DNA of 64,000 nt from Macrotrachela quadricornifera (Eukaryota; Rotifera; Eurotatoria; Philodinida; Philodinidae). The notes beneath the pieces are model-generated. The model made no database searches and was not told the origin of the DNA. It was given only the letters and a program-made list of their open reading frames with translations. Each line of letters begins with the position of its first letter. Position 1 is the first letter of the stretch. Below, one piece after another: positions 61,702 to 64,000 of this stretch. A program made the position numbers and the translations under genes. The stretch spans positions 240,154 through 304,153 of the forward strand of contig JAJEKB010020245.1 in NCBI GenBank assembly GCA_022393335.1. Direction: 5' to 3'.

Positions 61702-62334
61702 TTATTTAATTTTTTTTAAAAGTCGACTCATAATAGTATATAATTTTACAATGTTTTTTGCATATGTTTGATAGGCTTCTTTGCCTTCAGATGTTAACTT
61801 CAGTTGAAAGATTTTAACAATACATGATTGTAATAGTTTCTTATTGGTCATACAAGTATAGGCATACATTTCACTTTGATTGCATTTAGAAATTACATCG
61901 TCGGAGAAATCCGTCATTGTTGATGTATAGTTCCGTAACGACTCTGTTGGGTGACGATCCAAAAACTTTTCATCGAAAATTTTGCTCATGCCGGTTGAAG
62001 CTCTTGAACGAGTTAGCATTATCACTGATGGACATTTTTTAAGTATATCATCATGAATAGTCGTATTTAAACATACACTACCAACTTGCCCAATTGGATC
62101 TATAGTGATTCTTGGAATAATCGTTGTATAAGCTTGAACTGGACAACATTTTTTAACAACTTGGCACATTTGATTCAGTAGATTCTTATCCGTCTTCGGA
62201 AGAGAAGTGTGCATCTTTGTTAACGATTTCACTACTCTCTTAGCATCTGCCTTGATTAATAACAAATCTTGAGAGTTTGCATTGATTGTATCAAAAAATA
62301 TTAACAGAGAAAAAATAAGAAAGATGTTCTTCAT
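61702..62334 (-). CDS. Small secreted cysteine-containing protein, unrecognised family
   Basis: A single exon of 210 residues from the ATG that begins a clean signal peptide (MKNIFLIFSLLIFFDTINA). An upstream in-frame ATG at 62367 would add 11 residues ahead of it. The mature part is about 190 residues with eight cysteines (MCQVVKKCCP, VCLNTT, KKCPS, SKCNQ, YTCM, QSCIV), mostly helical, with N-glycosylation sites (NTT, NYT, NQS) and a Lys-rich C-terminus (SRLLKKIK). No family is recognised. It resembles the many lineage-specific secreted proteins of small invertebrates, so an extracellular role is inferred only from the signal peptide. It stands alone in repeat-rich DNA. Confidence 0.65.
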   Translation of the reverse strand: MKNIFLIFSLLIFFDTINANSQDLLLIKADAKRVVKSLTKMHTSLPKTDKNLLNQMCQVVKKCCPVQAYTTIIPRITIDPIGQVGSVCLNTTIHDDILKKCPSVIMLTRSRASTGMSKIFDEKFLDRHPTESLRNYTSTMTDFSDDVISKCNQSEMYAYTCMTNKKLLQSCIVKIFQLKLTSEGKEAYQTYAKNIVKLYTIMSRLLKKIK

Positions 62335-62699
62335 ATTGTGTAAAATCGAATGATTTCTAACAAACAAACTAATCGGTTTAAATAGAGAATCAATCTTCTA
62401 TATTATATTTCATTAGTTAAAATGATAGAAAAAGATGAAATTTTGATAAAATGAATAGAATCTTAATCTTATTCGAATAGAATAAAACGTAATGTGGAGT
62501 TAGATTTCACTGTTGTAAAATCAATCTAGTCTCTACGGACAATCGTAAACTTGAAAAGAGAAACATAAAAAAACGTAGTTTTACCCTTCGCACCTATTTT
62601 TCTTGTTTTATAATAACATTTTCCATGTATAATCCTTGTATCGTTTATATAATGACAAAGAATAATAAAAATAAGCTAGAGGTCCCTGTGAAAGGTTAG

Positions 62700-62826
62700 A
62701 CTCAAGGAGGAAAAGTGAAACTCGTTCAGTGCGTGCTCCCGCTGTACATCTTATACCTCCGTTATACTTCTGTGTACTTCCATTGTGCGTGGGGAGTGTG
62801 AAAGTATCGCCTTTTCCTCCTTGGTT
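62700..62826. repeat. Short inverted repeat
   Basis: CAAGGAGGAAAAG at 62703-62715 and its exact complement CTTTTCCTCCTTG at 62811-62823 enclose a ~95-base GC-richer spacer with repeated GTAC/TTATAC-type motifs. Possibly a tiny MITE. Confidence 0.55.
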
Positions 62827-62834
62827 GGACTTTA

Positions 62835-63667
62835 ATATCGTAGGAAAAATGAATTTAACATCTTCCCTAGCAAATTTTGGATAATCAAAATTCTTTTTGA
62901 GATAAGGATGAATGATATCGTACTTAGAAAACTTTCTGTTAAAGAAATAGATAAACTGTGTTACTTAATCTCCGGTAACCATGAATCAATTCCATCTGTA
63001 CAGTATCATTGTTCCTTTTATCGGATTCATTGATCCTAGTTTATCATAATTGTGCAACTGAAAACAAATAAGTGGTACATATTCTTGCAACTGCCCATGA
63101 AAGGGTTAAATCATGCAACAAAAAAGTACGTAGATGTAAAATATAACATAGATGGCCGACATAGAGTAGAGTGGAGTGAGGTAATTGCAAACAAAACATC
63201 ACTCTTTTCTCTTGTAACTATCATAATTCGGTCATCTTTTGCAATTTTTTTCTGACGTGTAAAGCAATGTCAGTTCCATAATCCTATCTAAAAATTATTA
63301 AAAAATAACTACCCAAACTTGTTCTATCGCATTTTTTCTAGCTTCAAATAATGGCTGTGTATGATGGGGTAATTGTATATTCTCAGACATTTTATATAGG
63401 ATCACTGGAAATCGGTTTTCTCATCACCCTTATGAGATAAATTAATAATTTTTTTACAGTTAGATAGATCTAAACATTCTCTACAATCGGTGAGAATCTT
63501 ACTATAAAACTCTTTAGGTAACTGAAACAGTAAATCGAATAGTAAATTTTAAAAAAGTAAAATTGTATGCAATTACCTCACTTGGGATAATTGCAAACAT
63601 CTATATAAAATGACTTTTTTTCTTCATTTCAACTTTCACTTTTGATAAGATTATTCTAAACTTTAGG
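62835..63667. other. Flank of the transposase fragment
   Basis: No gene recognised. AGTGAGGTAATTGCA (63175-63189) and TGCAATTACCTCACT (63568-63582) form an exact 15-bp inverted pair about 390 bp apart, which may be another small element. Confidence 0.4.
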
Positions 63668-64000
63668 GTACATGGAGGTACTGGAAAATCACACACGACA
63701 GTTTTGTTAACTATTAGTGCCGATGGCACGTGTTTGTCTCCATACATAATTTACAAATCATTACGACTGTATGATCAATGGTGCCCAAAAAATATAACAC
63801 CTGGTGCTGTTTCTAATAAAGAAACGAGTCGGGATGGGTTGATGAAAACAGTTTCTTTGACTACCTTTCTACATTATTTATTCTCAAAACACGTCATCTT
63901 CCACGTCCGTTATTGTTAATTCTTGACAATCATTCTACACACTTATCTGTCCAAACGACTAAATTAGCAATTCAACATTGTATTCATATAGTATGTTTCC
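63668..64000 (+). mobile_element. pogo/Tigger-type DDE transposase fragment, frameshifted, runs off the window
   Basis: After a possible acceptor (CTTTAG|GGTACA) the frame reads HTTVLLTISADGTCLSPYIIYKS. The first catalytic Asp lies in the SADG block usual for DDE_1 (pogo, Tigger, jerky) transposases. The frame stops at 63917, but shifting by one base near 63910 restores LLLILDNHSTHLS, the block with the second catalytic Asp, which continues to the right edge. The copy is therefore broken or a base error is present. The third acidic residue would lie outside the window. Confidence 0.8.

Noticed and set aside
63052..63255. Plus-strand open frame of 67 codons as an N-terminal transposase exon
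   Set aside because: No helix-turn-helix or CENP-B-like pattern and no splice site joining it to the DDE fragment.

Overview
The window reads as AT-rich nuclear DNA of a small invertebrate, most likely a bdelloid rotifer. The case rests on family content rather than a marker gene: short GT-AG introns (about 50-65 bp) beside long transposon-filled ones, a decayed ADP-ribosyltransferase plus kinesin-light-chain-type TPR gene, a divergent F-box/LRR protein, a rhodopsin-type GPCR with a DRW motif, an intronless microbial-type old yellow enzyme, and a giant RNF213-like gene. No rRNA, tRNA or CRISPR array was seen.

Layout, left to right. 1-6800: a fold-back repeat, a two-exon phytanoyl-CoA dioxygenase-family gene, then a broken ART-TPR pseudogene on the minus strand. 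6800-9100: an intronless old yellow enzyme gene converging on a six-pass membrane protein of Frag1/DRAM type. 9100-13400: gene-poor, with a hAT-like fragment, a fold-back, a Rab32/38-like pseudogene and, directly abutting it, a decayed copy of the 3' end of the dioxygenase gene. 13400-15060: the F-box/LRR gene. 16090-21310: two paralogous P-loop GTPase genes in divergent orientation, one with an N-terminal LIM domain (its last zinc ligand appears only after splicing) and one with a ubiquitin-like-looking N-terminus. 21900-24180: a ten-exon gene for a type II membrane protein with a Thr-rich stalk and a PAN/apple-like ectodomain. 25660-26660: the GPCR. 27230-28080: a fold-back element. 28920-32250: a GPI-anchored surface protein with three repeated beta-type domains.

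33746-55255 (minus) is one gene. Fourteen coding exons can be joined with every splice phase consistent to give a 5,782-residue RNF213-like protein with three P-loops and two Walker B motifs. By eye it lacks the C3HC4 RING and the RZ finger expected of RNF213. One of its introns uses a GC donor and another holds a 714-bp fold-back transposon. 55256-64000: mostly repeats (a fold-back whose spacer holds a TA-flanked element rich in CCGGTTAACCGCGG-type blocks), a small secreted Cys-containing protein, and a pogo/Tigger-type transposase fragment running off the right edge.

The genes do not form a pathway. The LIM-GTPase/Ubl-GTPase pair and the RNF213-like giant, both P-loop NTPases with possible ubiquitin or innate-immunity links, are the most unusual content.
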